Origin: Winkia neuii subsp. neuii DSM 8576
GTDB lineage: Bacteria > Actinomycetota > Actinomycetes > Actinomycetales > Actinomycetaceae
Direction of reading: 5' to 3'
Assembly (NCBI RefSeq): GCF_000420405.1
Contig: NZ_ATUW01000001.1
Span: 324,767-388,766, forward strand
DNA: 64,000 bases
Shown: piece after piece, positions 1 to 10,343 of the stretch
Numbering within the stretch: the first letter of the stretch is position 1
Layout: each line of letters begins with the position of its first letter
Made by a program: the position numbers and the translations under genes
Notes under the pieces: model-generated
What the model was told of the DNA's origin: nothing
What the model saw: the letters and a program-made list of their open reading frames with translations, nothing else
Database searches by the model: none

Positions 1-546
1 GTAACGCTTCGGTTCGGAACCTTCTGATTCAGAGGTCAACCCGGCTTCGGCAACAACGTCGTGGCAGACTTTGCGCTCGAAAGGATTCATCGGCTTGAGT
101 TCAACGTCCTCACCGGTCTCGCGCACCTGCGCTATGGCTTTTTCGGTAATCTTCCGCAGTGCAACTTTGCGGTCAGCTCGGAAGCCGGCCACATCTAGCA
201 TCAGCCGGGACCTTTGGCCCGTACGGGCCTGTACGGCAAGTCTTGTAAGTTCTTGCAACGATTCGAGTACGTGGCCATCCTTGCCAGCCAGCCGCTTCAG
301 ATCGCGCAGATCTTCCCCTTCGGCAACAATTTCGACGCTGGCACGATCGTTTTCTACGTCGATGTCTATGTCGCCACCAAGATCAGCTATATCGAGTAGC
401 TCCTCGAGGTAGTCGGCCGCAATGTCGCCCTCTTCTTCTAACTGCTCCACCCGCTCGTTGGCACCGGTAGCAGTTTCCTCTTCGTCCCCGATAACCTCAA
501 TAGCGTTGTCGTCGGTCACCAGACCATTTTGGCTCTGATTTGGCAT
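1..546 (-). CDS. jag: Jag/KhpB-type RNA-binding protein, 3' end cut by window edge
   Basis: Reads leftward from ATG at 546 and runs open off the window edge; 182 residues are visible, so only the C-terminal tip is missing. The protein has an acidic N-terminus (about residues 1-65), a KH-type region around 75-130 with the GxxG-like loop LAGKDGHVLESLQ, then the start of an R3H domain with MNPFERKVCHDVVAEAG and SEGSEPKRY. That order is diagnostic of the Jag/KhpB/SpoIIIJ-associated family, a cytoplasmic RNA-binding protein usually encoded directly downstream of yidC, as here (21 bases after the yidC stop). The family is linked to post-transcriptional control of cell-envelope growth. The role in this organism is inferred from family and position. 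Confidence 0.9.
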   Translation of the reverse strand, partial: MPNQSQNGLVTDDNAIEVIGDEEETATGANERVEQLEEEGDIAADYLEELLDIADLGGDIDIDVENDRASVEIVAEGEDLRDLKRLAGKDGHVLESLQELTRLAVQARTGQRSRLMLDVAGFRADRKVALRKITEKAIAQVRETGEDVELKPMNPFERKVCHDVVAEAGLTSESEGSEPKRY

Positions 547-567
547 GTTTCCTCCGGAATTCGGCCC

Positions 568-1968
568 TTACTTCTGGTTCTTTTTCTTGCGCTTGGCCCT
601 TGCGGCGCGCTGCCTTTCAACCCTGCGCCTTTGGATTTCGTCATCACTTAGTTTACCTTTGCCCTTCCCGTTGTTGGGCTGGGCTAGATTGCGGCGCCGT
701 TTGGCCTCAGCGGCTCGTTCGGCTTTGGACATGTTGCGCGATGGCTGGTACCGCTGCTGCCCTTTTTGTGTGCCTGAAACCCGCTGCGCCTGTTGCTGGA
801 GTTTATTCTGCTCCTCAGCCTTCTTCATCATCTTTTCCATGAAGGTTTCTTTAGTGCGCGGCTTCGGTTTTTCGTTTTCCAGCTGTAGTTTGACGCGACG
901 CTGGCGCATTTCTTCGAGCATCTCGGCACGCAATTCTACGCCGCGCAGCAGCTTATCTTTGTCGGGGTTGTCAGCGAGGACGGCATTAGCGTCGTCGTTG
1001 CCCTTGGCAGCAGCCTTTGAAATCTTTGTAGCGGCTCCCTTTACCTGCTCGTCGCTTACTCCTAGCTTAGCCAACTCGCCGTTGTATTCTGCCTCGCGTT
1101 CCTCGCGGTAGGTGGCGTACTTACCCTTGTTCTTTTCAATAAGGCGGTCGTGAGCCGGCGAGCCGGGCGTGGGCATCCGCCAGAGGACGAAGGCCTGCTG
1201 GAAGGTAGTAAAGATGTTAGTGGTTGCCCAATATACGAGCACACCAATAGGAAGCGCCCAACCCGAGAACGCCATGATAAGCGGCATCGTGTACATCATG
1301 GACTTGTTCATCCGCGCCATCGGATTGTCCCCTGAAAGGGCGGAGGCCGGCATATTCTTCATAGTCAACTGGCGCATCGTCAGGAACTGGGTGAGCATCA
1401 TCAGAATGATCAGTGCCAAAGCGACGATCTTTGTGCCCCAGTCGGGGGCGTTGACCATTGACGTCGAAAGTGGGGCGCCAAAGAAGGTAGAATGCTGAAT
1501 CTCGTTGGCCAACGAGGCATCGATTGGACCAATTGCAGGCTTAGCATAGGTGCCGTTCGCTACCGCACCTAGAGAGAACAGAAGCCGGAATAACGCAGCA
1601 AAAATCGGCAGCTGCACTAGCATGGGCCAGCACGAGGCCATGGGCGAAACACCATACTTCTTGTACAGTGCCATGGTTTCTTGGCTCATTTGCTGCTGCG
1701 AGACTTGGTCTTTGCGGCCCTTGTATTTCTCGCGGATCTTCATCATCTCGGGCTGCACCACTTGCATCGAGCGCGAAGACTTAATCTGTTTCAGATACAG
1801 AGGCCATATTGCACCGCGAATGATTAGTGTCAAACCGACAATCGCCAAAACCCATGCAGGCCCTGCCCCGCCAGAGAATCCTAGGAAGGTTAAACCTTCA
1901 TGAACCCCATACATAATCCAGGCGATCAGCCACTTTATGGGGAAGAGAATTGTGTCGTACCAACCCAT
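568..1968 (-). CDS. yidC: Membrane protein insertase YidC/Oxa1
   Basis: 466 residues. YidC/Oxa1 inserts and folds inner-membrane proteins, alone or with SecYEG. The N-terminal membrane segment (MYGVHEGLTFLGFSGGAG then a hydrophobic stretch) is followed by a cytoplasmic charged loop with IKSSRSMQVVQPEMMKIREKYK, then LYKKYGVSPMASCWPMLVQLPIFAALFRLL, the family core, and further membrane segments near residues 185-270. The C-terminus is a long Lys/Arg/Gln-rich tail, common in Gram-positive YidC and thought to touch the ribosome. It lies 8 bases after yidD and before jag in the rpmH-rnpA-yidD-yidC-jag operon. As in other actinobacteria there is no large periplasmic P1 domain. Confidence 0.96.
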   Translation of the reverse strand: MGWYDTILFPIKWLIAWIMYGVHEGLTFLGFSGGAGPAWVLAIVGLTLIIRGAIWPLYLKQIKSSRSMQVVQPEMMKIREKYKGRKDQVSQQQMSQETMALYKKYGVSPMASCWPMLVQLPIFAALFRLLFSLGAVANGTYAKPAIGPIDASLANEIQHSTFFGAPLSTSMVNAPDWGTKIVALALIILMMLTQFLTMRQLTMKNMPASALSGDNPMARMNKSMMYTMPLIMAFSGWALPIGVLVYWATTNIFTTFQQAFVLWRMPTPGSPAHDRLIEKNKGKYATYREEREAEYNGELAKLGVSDEQVKGAATKISKAAAKGNDDANAVLADNPDKDKLLRGVELRAEMLEEMRQRRVKLQLENEKPKPRTKETFMEKMMKKAEEQNKLQQQAQRVSGTQKGQQRYQPSRNMSKAERAAEAKRRRNLAQPNNGKGKGKLSDDEIQRRRVERQRAARAKRKKKNQK

Positions 1969-1976
1969 TAGGTGTC

Positions 1977-2360
1977 CTAACTGTGTTGCGGGCCAGCGCT
2001 GGCTTCAGCTTTTCTAGCTGCGAGCGCGGTTTCCACTATGTCGTTTGCTTTACCGTTCTGGCCTGCGTCTAGGGCACGCCAGTAAGCGGTCAGTTCTGTT
2101 TCAGTGAGTCTTTCGGATGGACCCGGCCTCCACTGCCCTTTTAGGGGCACGTAGTCGAGTCCTCCGTTACTCCACGGATTGCAGCGCGCCAGGCGCCACA
2201 CCGCCAGTATGAGCCCTTTTATGGCTCCGTGTATATTTATCGCGCTCAGAGCGTAGGCAGAACAAGTTGGATAATACTTGCAGCGTGGTCCAGACAGCGG
2301 GGATATCCACCTTTGGTATCCCCTTACAGCTGCCATCAATGCGCTCTTGGCGAGGTTCAC
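1977..2360 (-). CDS. yidD: Membrane protein insertion efficiency factor YidD
   Basis: 127 residues. Contains the UPF0161/YidD core: YQRWISPLSGPRCKYYPTCS, YALSAINIHGAIKG, WRLARCNPWSNGGLDYVP. Conserved cysteines sit in the YPTCS and ARCNPW motifs. A short amphipathic N-terminus would tether it to the inner face of the membrane. The family assists YidC-dependent insertion. The start overlaps the rnpA stop by four bases (ATGA), so translation is probably coupled. The C-terminal 45 residues are Ala/Glu-rich and beyond the usual family core of 70-85 residues, so this homologue is longer than typical. Confidence 0.93.
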   Translation of the reverse strand: MNLAKSALMAAVRGYQRWISPLSGPRCKYYPTCSAYALSAINIHGAIKGLILAVWRLARCNPWSNGGLDYVPLKGQWRPGPSERLTETELTAYWRALDAGQNGKANDIVETALAARKAEASAGPQHS

Positions 2361-2701
2361 TGTTGGCCCACCTTTTTGCAGGCCTTCACGATGGCGAGGT
2401 CGAGGCTTTCTTCGAGCGCGTGAAAGCTCACTCCCCGGATGCCAGGGAGCACGCGAATTGCTACCTTACGTCCCTCTATTTGCTCAAGCCTAGAAGCCAT
2501 CAGGTGGCGCAACCGCCTTTTCACCAAATTGCGGTCGACTGCGTGCGGGAACACTTTTTTGGGCACAATGAAGCCGACCAGAGTGCTTGTATCACTCTGG
2601 TCGCTCATGTGTACCACCATTTGCTTAGTCGCCCCGCGCACCCCTTTTATTGCGGTGGTGAAATCGGCGGGGTCAACCATCCGGTGCTCCCGGGGAAGCA
2701 C
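2357..2701 (-). CDS. rnpA: Ribonuclease P protein component, GTG start
   Basis: 114 residues from GTG at 2701 (VLPREHRMVDPADFTTAIKG). An upstream in-frame ATG at 2746 would add 15 residues that overlap rpmH and do not resemble RnpA, so I chose the GTG, which aligns with the usual MLPRxxR start of the family. The RNR-box AVDRNLVKRRLRHL is present around residues 64-77, the basic helix that contacts RNase P RNA in 5' processing of tRNA precursors. The GTG lies one base after the rpmH stop codon and the 3' end overlaps yidD, indicating tight coupling along the operon. Confidence 0.94.
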   Translation of the reverse strand: MLPREHRMVDPADFTTAIKGVRGATKQMVVHMSDQSDTSTLVGFIVPKKVFPHAVDRNLVKRRLRHLMASRLEQIEGRKVAIRVLPGIRGVSFHALEESLDLAIVKACKKVGQQ

Positions 2702-2702
2702 C

Positions 2703-2843
2703 TTAGGCGCTGAGGGACTTGCGGCCCTTGGAACGACGCCTTGCAATCACGGCGCGGCCAGAACGGGTGCGCATGCGGGCGCGGAAGCCGTGCTTGTTGG
2801 AGCGGCGGCGGTTGCTGGGCTGGTAAGTGCGCTTTGTACTCAT
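2703..2843 (-). CDS. rpmH: 50S ribosomal protein L34
   Basis: 46 residues read from ATG at 2843 to TAA at 2703-2705. It starts [20 protein letters not shown] and ends [12 protein letters not shown], the near-invariant L34 sequence; it is about one-third Arg/Lys. First gene of the leftward operon beside oriC and immediately upstream of rnpA. L34 is a structural protein of the large subunit. Its promoter must lie in the 2844-3000 stretch that also borders the dnaA upstream region. Confidence 0.98.
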   Translation of the reverse strand: MSTKRTYQPSNRRRSNKHGFRARMRTRSGRAVIARRRSKGRKSLSA

Positions 2844-3227
2844 AACTTCTCCTGTTGTTTAGGGGATTCCCCTCAAGTCTGGTGGTGGCCCTAAAGAGGG
2901 CACAAACAAACATCAAGGGTACGTATCTGTTGGGCCTATTTCAACAGCCTTTGGCCAGGTGTGACGCATTTGGCGAAGTTGCCCTACAGCGCTAGTTTTA
3001 CACAGCCTGTGGGTAGTTGTGAATAACATCGATGTAGTTATCCACAAAGTTTTCCCCAGCTGTGGATAAGTGAAGCAGTTATATACACAGATCAACCCGA
3101 AATAACATGCTTGTGATTCCACAGGTATTACATCCACGTAGTTTATCAACAACTGTGGAAAAACCTGTGGAATATGATTTAGTAAGGGGTAATCCCTTAG
3201 TTGCCAGCATGAACGGACGGAGTAGTA
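2844..3227. other. Left part of oriC: dnaA/rpmH divergent intergenic region with DnaA boxes
   Basis: 384 bases without a gene between rpmH (leftward) and dnaA (rightward). Perfect DnaA boxes: TTATCCACA at 3038-3046 and its complement TGTGGATAA at 3061-3069. One-mismatch boxes: TGTGAATAA at 3018-3026 and TTATCAACA at 3143-3151. Further TGTGGA half-motifs occur at 3150-3175. It must also hold both divergent promoters; I do not see unambiguous -35/-10 pairs. Such boxes commonly allow DnaA to autoregulate dnaA. Confidence 0.75.
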
Positions 3228-4676
3228 ATGGACCAAGACGCCCTAGCCGCGGCGTGGAAAGACATAGTGGAGTCTTTCGCAAACGATCCCACCCTCGGCA
3301 AAGCACAAGTTGGCTTCTTGGATATGACCGAACCACTAGGCATTTTGTCCGATACTGTTCTACTTTCGGTACCCAACGAATACACCAAAGGGGTGATCGA
3401 GGGCGGTCTCGCGACAACCGTCGAAGAGGCACTTTCGAGGGCCTTTGGGCGCCCTCTTTCGATCGCAATTTCCGTAAAACCTATCGAAACCACTATCGGT
3501 TCGAAGCCCGTCGAAAACCCACAGCCCGCCCCCAAGCCTGTGGATAACTCTAATTCGGCTTCAGAGCAGGAAAAAACGGATGCCCCAGCACCAAATAAAC
3601 AACCTAAGCTCGGTTTGGTACCCAACCCCAACGCAGACTTTGATACTCATTTAAACGCGAAATACACATTCGAGACCTTCGTCATAGGTTCCTCGAACCG
3701 TTTTGCACATGCTGCAGCCAACGCTGCCGCTGAAACTCCTGCAAAGGCCTACAATCCCCTATTCATCTACGGTGGTTCCGGCCTCGGCAAAACCCACCTG
3801 TTGCATGCCATCGGCCACTACGCCCTCAACCTGTACCCGGCAATCAAGGTCTTGTACGTGAACTCAGAAGAGTTCACAAACGATTTCATCAATTCTATTT
3901 CTGCAGGTAGAGCCGAAGATTTTCAGCGCCGCTACCGCGATATAGATATTCTGTTGATCGACGATATCCAGTTCCTGCAGGGTAAGGAACAGACCGTCGA
4001 AGAATTTTTCCATACCTTTAACACCCTCTACAACGCAGACAAGCAGGTAGTTATCACGTCCGACGTGCCTCCCAAGGAGCTCGGAGGCTTCGAAGAACGC
4101 ATGCGCTCGCGCTTTGAAATGGGATTGATGACCGATGTGCAACCGCCGGATCTGGAAACCCGAATCGCTATCTTGCGGAAGAAGGCCCAGGCCGAAGGCC
4201 TCGAGGTAGACGACGACTCGCTGGCCTACATCGCCTCGCGATTTGCCACCAACATTCGCGAGCTCGAGGGCGCCCTTCTGCGCGTTACTGCCTTTGCCTC
4301 ACTTTCCGACACCAAAGTTTCGCGCTCGCTAGCGGAAATGGTTCTAAAGGACATTGTCTCGGATCCGGAGGATCCCGAGGTCACTCCGGCACTCATTAAG
4401 GTGCAAACAGCCGAATATTTTGGGGTAACGCTGGATCAGCTCTGTTCGGCCGACCGCTCGCGCGCACTGTCTGAAGCGCGCCAAATAGCCATGTATTTGT
4501 GCCGCGAGCTCACCACGCTCTCGCTGCCCAAGATTGGTCAAGAATTCGGCGGTCGCGATCACACCACGGTCATGCACGCCCAACGGAAGATTACTGAGCA
4601 GATGGCTAAGAAACCTCAGACCTTCAATCACGTCACGGAGCTCACCAACCGGATCAAACAGAAGGCGCGCGGGTAA
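3228..4676 (+). CDS. dnaA: Chromosomal replication initiator DnaA
   Basis: 482 residues. Domain I spans about 1-85 (oligomerisation/helicase-loader contacts), followed by a low-complexity Pro/Lys/Glu linker to about 135. The AAA+ domain has Walker A GGSGLGKTH at about 182-190 and Walker B LLIDDIQFL at about 242-250. C-terminal domain IV carries the DnaA signature GGRDHTTVMHAQRKI at about 441-455, which reads the 9-bp DnaA box. ATG start follows a GGACGGAG purine stretch. DnaA boxes lie on both sides of the gene, consistent with binding to oriC and control of its own promoter. Length and motif order are normal for the family. Confidence 0.99.
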   Translation: MDQDALAAAWKDIVESFANDPTLGKAQVGFLDMTEPLGILSDTVLLSVPNEYTKGVIEGGLATTVEEALSRAFGRPLSIAISVKPIETTIGSKPVENPQPAPKPVDNSNSASEQEKTDAPAPNKQPKLGLVPNPNADFDTHLNAKYTFETFVIGSSNRFAHAAANAAAETPAKAYNPLFIYGGSGLGKTHLLHAIGHYALNLYPAIKVLYVNSEEFTNDFINSISAGRAEDFQRRYRDIDILLIDDIQFLQGKEQTVEEFFHTFNTLYNADKQVVITSDVPPKELGGFEERMRSRFEMGLMTDVQPPDLETRIAILRKKAQAEGLEVDDDSLAYIASRFATNIRELEGALLRVTAFASLSDTKVSRSLAEMVLKDIVSDPEDPEVTPALIKVQTAEYFGVTLDQLCSADRSRALSEARQIAMYLCRELTTLSLPKIGQEFGGRDHTTVMHAQRKITEQMAKKPQTFNHVTELTNRIKQKARG

Positions 4677-5239
4677 CCGGCAGGTAAATTAGTGTGACCT
4701 AAGCGAACTTTAAGGCTCTATTCCGGGATTTTATCCCCATCTGTGGATAAGTCTGTGGATAGCTGTGGAATTACAAGACCCCTCTTTTCACAACTTACAA
4801 AAATCTGTGGACGCCGCCTGTAGCGAATTACAAGAATTCCACACCAGACCGCATCTACTCACAGATTTCTCCACTTTTTTATCCCAAGTGTTTTTCTTGA
4901 AATTACGCCCCAAAATCCGCTTATCCACGAAATCCACAGCACCTATGACGACTATGAACCCTTAACTGTGGGATTTTTCTGTGGATCGATACCAAAGGCC
5001 TCCCCGGCCGCTGCCTGCGCTGCCCGCAGACGGGCAAAATTTTTCCTCCGACACCCAAAAATGAAACAATTTCAGTTCGGCTCAGCTAGTTAACCTCGTG
5101 TTTGCCTAGCTAAGTGTCGAACGGGGTGAAACCTTTTTGCAGAGCTTTCGCCCCTGCACTAAAGTGTGAGTAGCTTGCGTCAAGTAGACGCGCGGGCAAC
5201 TTTCCAATTGCTCGAACTTTTCTAAAGAAGGGAAGCGGC
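4677..5239. other. oriC: Replication origin oriC (dnaA-dnaN intergenic region)
   Basis: 563 bases without a convincing gene. DnaA boxes: TGTGGATAA 4742-4750 (perfect); one-mismatch forms TTATCCCCA 4731-4739, TGTGGATAG 4754-4762 and TTATCCACG 4921-4929; weaker TGTGGATCG 4980-4988; plus repeated TGTGGA half-motifs near 4764 and 4805. An AT-rich stretch at about 4855-4915 is the best candidate unwinding element. Position between dnaA and dnaN with convergent-and-direct boxes fits actinobacterial oriC. The last 150 bases should also contain the dnaN promoter. Confidence 0.88.
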
Positions 5240-6370
5240 GTGAAGTTCCGTGTAGACCGCGATGTACTGGCCGATGCCGTAACTTGGACGGCCCGAACTT
5301 TGCCACAGCGCCCCGCGGTTCCTGTTTTAGCTGGGGTACGCCTAACCACGGAGGGTTCTATTGTGGTGCTCTCTTCTTTCGACTACGAGACTTCGGCACG
5401 TTCAACTATCGAAGCCCAAGTGGAAGAGGACGGGGAAGTCTTAGTATCGGGTCGCCTCTTAGCTGACATTTGTAAAGCACTACCAGCGAAACCCGTCGAT
5501 GTCATACTCGACGGGCCCAAGGTGCGCATCAAATGCGGTTCGTCGAAGTTTTCGCTGCTTACCATGCCATTGGATGACTATCCGGCATTGCCATCCGTTC
5601 CCCCGGTTGTGGGAACTATAGATTCTGCCGATTTTTCGCAGGCCGTTTCACAGGTAGCAGTTGCTGCTTCCAAAGACGATACGCTGCCACTGCTCACCAC
5701 TATCAATTGCGAAATTAACGGCGACACACTCACCATGTTGGCTACTGACCGCTACCGCCTAGCTCAGCGCGATATCAAGTGGAAGCCGCAGGATGAGTCG
5801 TTGCAAGCTGGGGCTTTGGTGCGGTCGAAAATGCTCACGGACATGACCAAATCTCTTTCTGGTGGCGGTGAGGTTAAAATTTCGCTTTCCACTGACGAAG
5901 GGGCAGCAGCCATTTTGGCAATGGAACAGGGTGGCCGGCGCATGACCAGTCAGCTCACCGATGGCGACTATCCGCAGGTTCGCAGGCTCTTCCCCGAAAC
6001 TACGTCCATACACGCGGTAGTAGATAGGGTGGAACTGCAGTCCGCCCTCAAGCGTGTGTCCTTGGTTGCTGAACGAAACACGGCGGTGCGACTGACGCTC
6101 GAACCCGGCCAGCTCACCCTCGAAGCAGGCCAAGGTGAGGACGCACAGGCTCGCGAAGATGTGCCACTCCACTTAGATGGCGAACCTATAGTGACCGCTT
6201 TCAATCCGCACTACCTGTTAGACGGGTTAAACGCCATCGACGATCCCTATGTGAAGATGTCGTTTAATCATCCGTCTAAGCCGGCCGTCCTCACCGGCCA
6301 AGAAGAGCCGGGAGCCGGCGAAGATCCCTCGTACCGCTATCTACTCATGCCGATTCGTTACGGCATATAA
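5240..6370 (+). CDS. dnaN: DNA polymerase III beta subunit (sliding clamp)
   Basis: 376 residues from a GTG start (MKFRVDRDVLADAVTW) preceded by AAGAAGGGAAG. Ring-forming clamp that tethers polymerase III to DNA; three repeats of the clamp fold are expected, and typical clamp patterns are visible: LTMLATDRYRLAQRDI in the central domain and the C-terminal SYRYLLMPIRYGI, which closes the hydrophobic pocket for clamp-binding peptides. Length is typical. Directly followed by recF (8-base gap) and preceded by oriC. Confidence 0.98.
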   Translation: MKFRVDRDVLADAVTWTARTLPQRPAVPVLAGVRLTTEGSIVVLSSFDYETSARSTIEAQVEEDGEVLVSGRLLADICKALPAKPVDVILDGPKVRIKCGSSKFSLLTMPLDDYPALPSVPPVVGTIDSADFSQAVSQVAVAASKDDTLPLLTTINCEINGDTLTMLATDRYRLAQRDIKWKPQDESLQAGALVRSKMLTDMTKSLSGGGEVKISLSTDEGAAAILAMEQGGRRMTSQLTDGDYPQVRRLFPETTSIHAVVDRVELQSALKRVSLVAERNTAVRLTLEPGQLTLEAGQGEDAQAREDVPLHLDGEPIVTAFNPHYLLDGLNAIDDPYVKMSFNHPSKPAVLTGQEEPGAGEDPSYRYLLMPIRYGI

Positions 6371-6378
6371 GGGGTAGG

Positions 6379-7539
6379 GTGCACCTAACCGATCTGGCCT
6401 TAGACGATTTTCGATCCTACCGGCATGTTGTAACGCGTCTTTCCGGTGGGATCAACGTCTTTTTGGGCAAAAACGGCCAGGGCAAAACAAACTTGGTGGA
6501 GGCGGTGGCCTATCTGGCCACCTTCTCTTCGCACAGGGTGGCTGCCGACACGGCTTTGGTGCGAATCGCGAGCGGGGGTGAACCTGTTCCCTCAGCCGGG
6601 GTAATTAGAGCTAGGGCCGTCCAAGATGGCCACGAAAAGCTGTTAGAGGTAGAAATTGTTCGAGGCAAAGCAAATCGGGCACGCCTAAATCGGGGTGGAA
6701 TAAAGCCGCGCGAGTTACTCGGTATTGTGCGAACAGTTGTATTCGCCCCCGAGGATCTGCAAATAGTGCGGGGTGATCCTGCAGGTAGACGTCGATTCAT
6801 AGACGATTTAGTAGTTCAATTACACCCCCTACTTGCGCCCGTCTATTCTGAGCACGACAAAATCTTGCGTCAACGCGCCGCACTCTTGCGCACGGGCCGA
6901 ACAAGTGGGGCTTCACCCGCCACCTTGGAGGTGTGGGACAGTCATTTAGCGCAGGTGGCTGCCAAGATTATTGCGGCGAGGGCACGAACCGTTGCTGCTT
7001 TAGCCCCACTGTTGGTCGGAGCTCACGCGGCAATTGCGGAAGATGCCCGCGCCTTGCATATCAACTACCGTTCTTCGCTGGTTTCAAAAATTCCGCTTGC
7101 CGCCGAAGAACTGATGGACGAAAAAGTGGTTGAACCCAAGATGGTTCAGGCGCTTGCCGCTATGCGCCCTCGGGAATTAGAGCGGGGGGTAAATCTGGTA
7201 GGAGCCCACCGCGATGACCTGGAACTTACCTTAGAAAATATGCCTGTAAAGGGCTATGCCTCCCATGGGGAAACCTGGTCAACCGCCCTCGCCCTCAGAC
7301 TGGCGGCGTTTGCGTTGCTGAAGGAAGATGGTACGGAACCAATCTTGATTTTGGACGACGTATTTGCTGAACTCGACACGCACCGCAGGCAGGCGCTAGC
7401 CAAGGTAATGCAGGCTTCAGAGCAAGTTATCGTCACGGCTGCGGTGGGCGAGGATTTGCCCGAAATTAGTCAAGCCACATTTTTTGACGTAGCTTTCGAT
7501 CAGGAAAAGGGAACACAAATTGTCCGGCGCGATGAATGA
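6379..7539 (+). CDS. recF: DNA replication/repair protein RecF
   Basis: 386 residues from GTG. SMC-like ABC ATPase that helps load RecA at gaps. Walker A GKNGQGKTN at about 31-39, signature-like SHGETWSTALALRLA at about 294-308, Walker B PILILDDVFAELD at about 317-329. The N-terminus HLTDLALDDFRSY is the RecF hallmark. Eight bases after dnaN; the 3' end overlaps the DUF721 gene by about 20 bases in another frame, indicating coupled translation. Confidence 0.97.
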   Translation: MHLTDLALDDFRSYRHVVTRLSGGINVFLGKNGQGKTNLVEAVAYLATFSSHRVAADTALVRIASGGEPVPSAGVIRARAVQDGHEKLLEVEIVRGKANRARLNRGGIKPRELLGIVRTVVFAPEDLQIVRGDPAGRRRFIDDLVVQLHPLLAPVYSEHDKILRQRAALLRTGRTSGASPATLEVWDSHLAQVAAKIIAARARTVAALAPLLVGAHAAIAEDARALHINYRSSLVSKIPLAAEELMDEKVVEPKMVQALAAMRPRELERGVNLVGAHRDDLELTLENMPVKGYASHGETWSTALALRLAAFALLKEDGTEPILILDDVFAELDTHRRQALAKVMQASEQVIVTAAVGEDLPEISQATFFDVAFDQEKGTQIVRRDE

Positions 7540-8107
7540 GGGGACTCGCTACGCTCGCGAAGCCCTGCGCCGCATGCAGGAGCAGGCTTGGGAAAAAGGA
7601 AATGCGCGCCTTTCGGCAAGCCAATTGCGCCACATTCGCGAACGCAAGGGCACACGTGCCAAAGAGGGCGAGGACCCGGCACCCGAAGTAGACAAAATTT
7701 GGCAGGCTCCCCCGGGAATAGCCGGCGGGGGCACCGGCCCGCGTCCCTCCCGCCGCGACCCCAAGAAGGTTTCTACTATTGCGTCCTATCTGACCTATAA
7801 AAATGGGTGGAATGATTCCCTGCGGGCTGCCTCGATAGAGGCTAAATGGCCTGAAATTGTAGGGCCGAAGTTGTTAGAACACGCCCAGATTGAAACGGTG
7901 CAGGCGCCCAAGTTGGTGGTGCGGGCCTCCTCTACCCCCTGGGCCAGTGCGCTGCGTATGCAGATTCCTACGCTGCTAAATCGAATTGATAAGAAAGTGG
8001 GAGCCGGCTTCATAACCGAGGTGACGATTTTGGCCCCGGCAGCCCCCAAGTGGACTCACGGTCGCCTGCGCGTGAAGGGCCGTGGCCCACGCGACACTTA
8101 CGGATAG
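7520..8107 (+). CDS. DUF721 (DciA-like) protein
   Basis: 195 residues from TTG at 7520; an alternative ATG at 7532 would remove four residues. I prefer the TTG because GGAAAAGG lies at 7503-7510 with suitable spacing, whereas nothing similar precedes the ATG. The N-terminal half is charged and low in structure; the C-terminal half (about 95-190: SYLTYKNGWNDSLRAASIEAKWPEIVG ... LVVRASSTPWASALRMQIPTLLNRI) is the DUF721 fold. DUF721 proteins between recF and gyrB are standard in actinobacteria; the family includes DciA, which interacts with replicative helicase DnaB. The helicase-operator role here is inference. Confidence 0.85.
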   Translation: MSGAMNEGTRYAREALRRMQEQAWEKGNARLSASQLRHIRERKGTRAKEGEDPAPEVDKIWQAPPGIAGGGTGPRPSRRDPKKVSTIASYLTYKNGWNDSLRAASIEAKWPEIVGPKLLEHAQIETVQAPKLVVRASSTPWASALRMQIPTLLNRIDKKVGAGFITEVTILAPAAPKWTHGRLRVKGRGPRDTYG

Positions 8108-8217
8108 AGATTTTGCTGCGCGAGGCAAACGTATCAGTAAACGAAATCCCGACTGCTTTCAAATATGGCCCCTAGAAGCGATTTAAGGGCCGCTTCTGTA
8201 TCCCTGGCCCTATCGAG

Positions 8218-8247
8218 TTCGGCAAGCGCGTAAAACCGCGTTAGAAT
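8218..8247 (+). promoter_or_regulatory. Candidate gyrB promoter
   Basis: A -10-like TAGAAT at 8242-8247 lies 57 bases before the gyrB GTG, with a weak -35-like TTCGGC at 8218-8223 and an 18-base spacer. Upstream, AGAAGCG (8174-8180) and CGCTTCT (8191-8197) form a 7-bp inverted repeat that could end transcription from recF-DUF721. The -35 is poor, so this is a tentative call. Confidence 0.3.
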
Positions 8248-8303
8248 AGTTTCTGGATTTGACGCATTTCCCTAGCTGTTTGAAAGAAAAAGAGGGGTTG
8301 TAG

Positions 8304-10331
<2,028 letters not shown>

Positions 10332-10343
10332 AGGGGAAAATAA

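Noticed and set aside
2647..2916. 89-codon frame overlapping rpmH on the same strand
   Set aside because: Different frame from the unmistakable 46-residue L34 sequence at 2703-2843.
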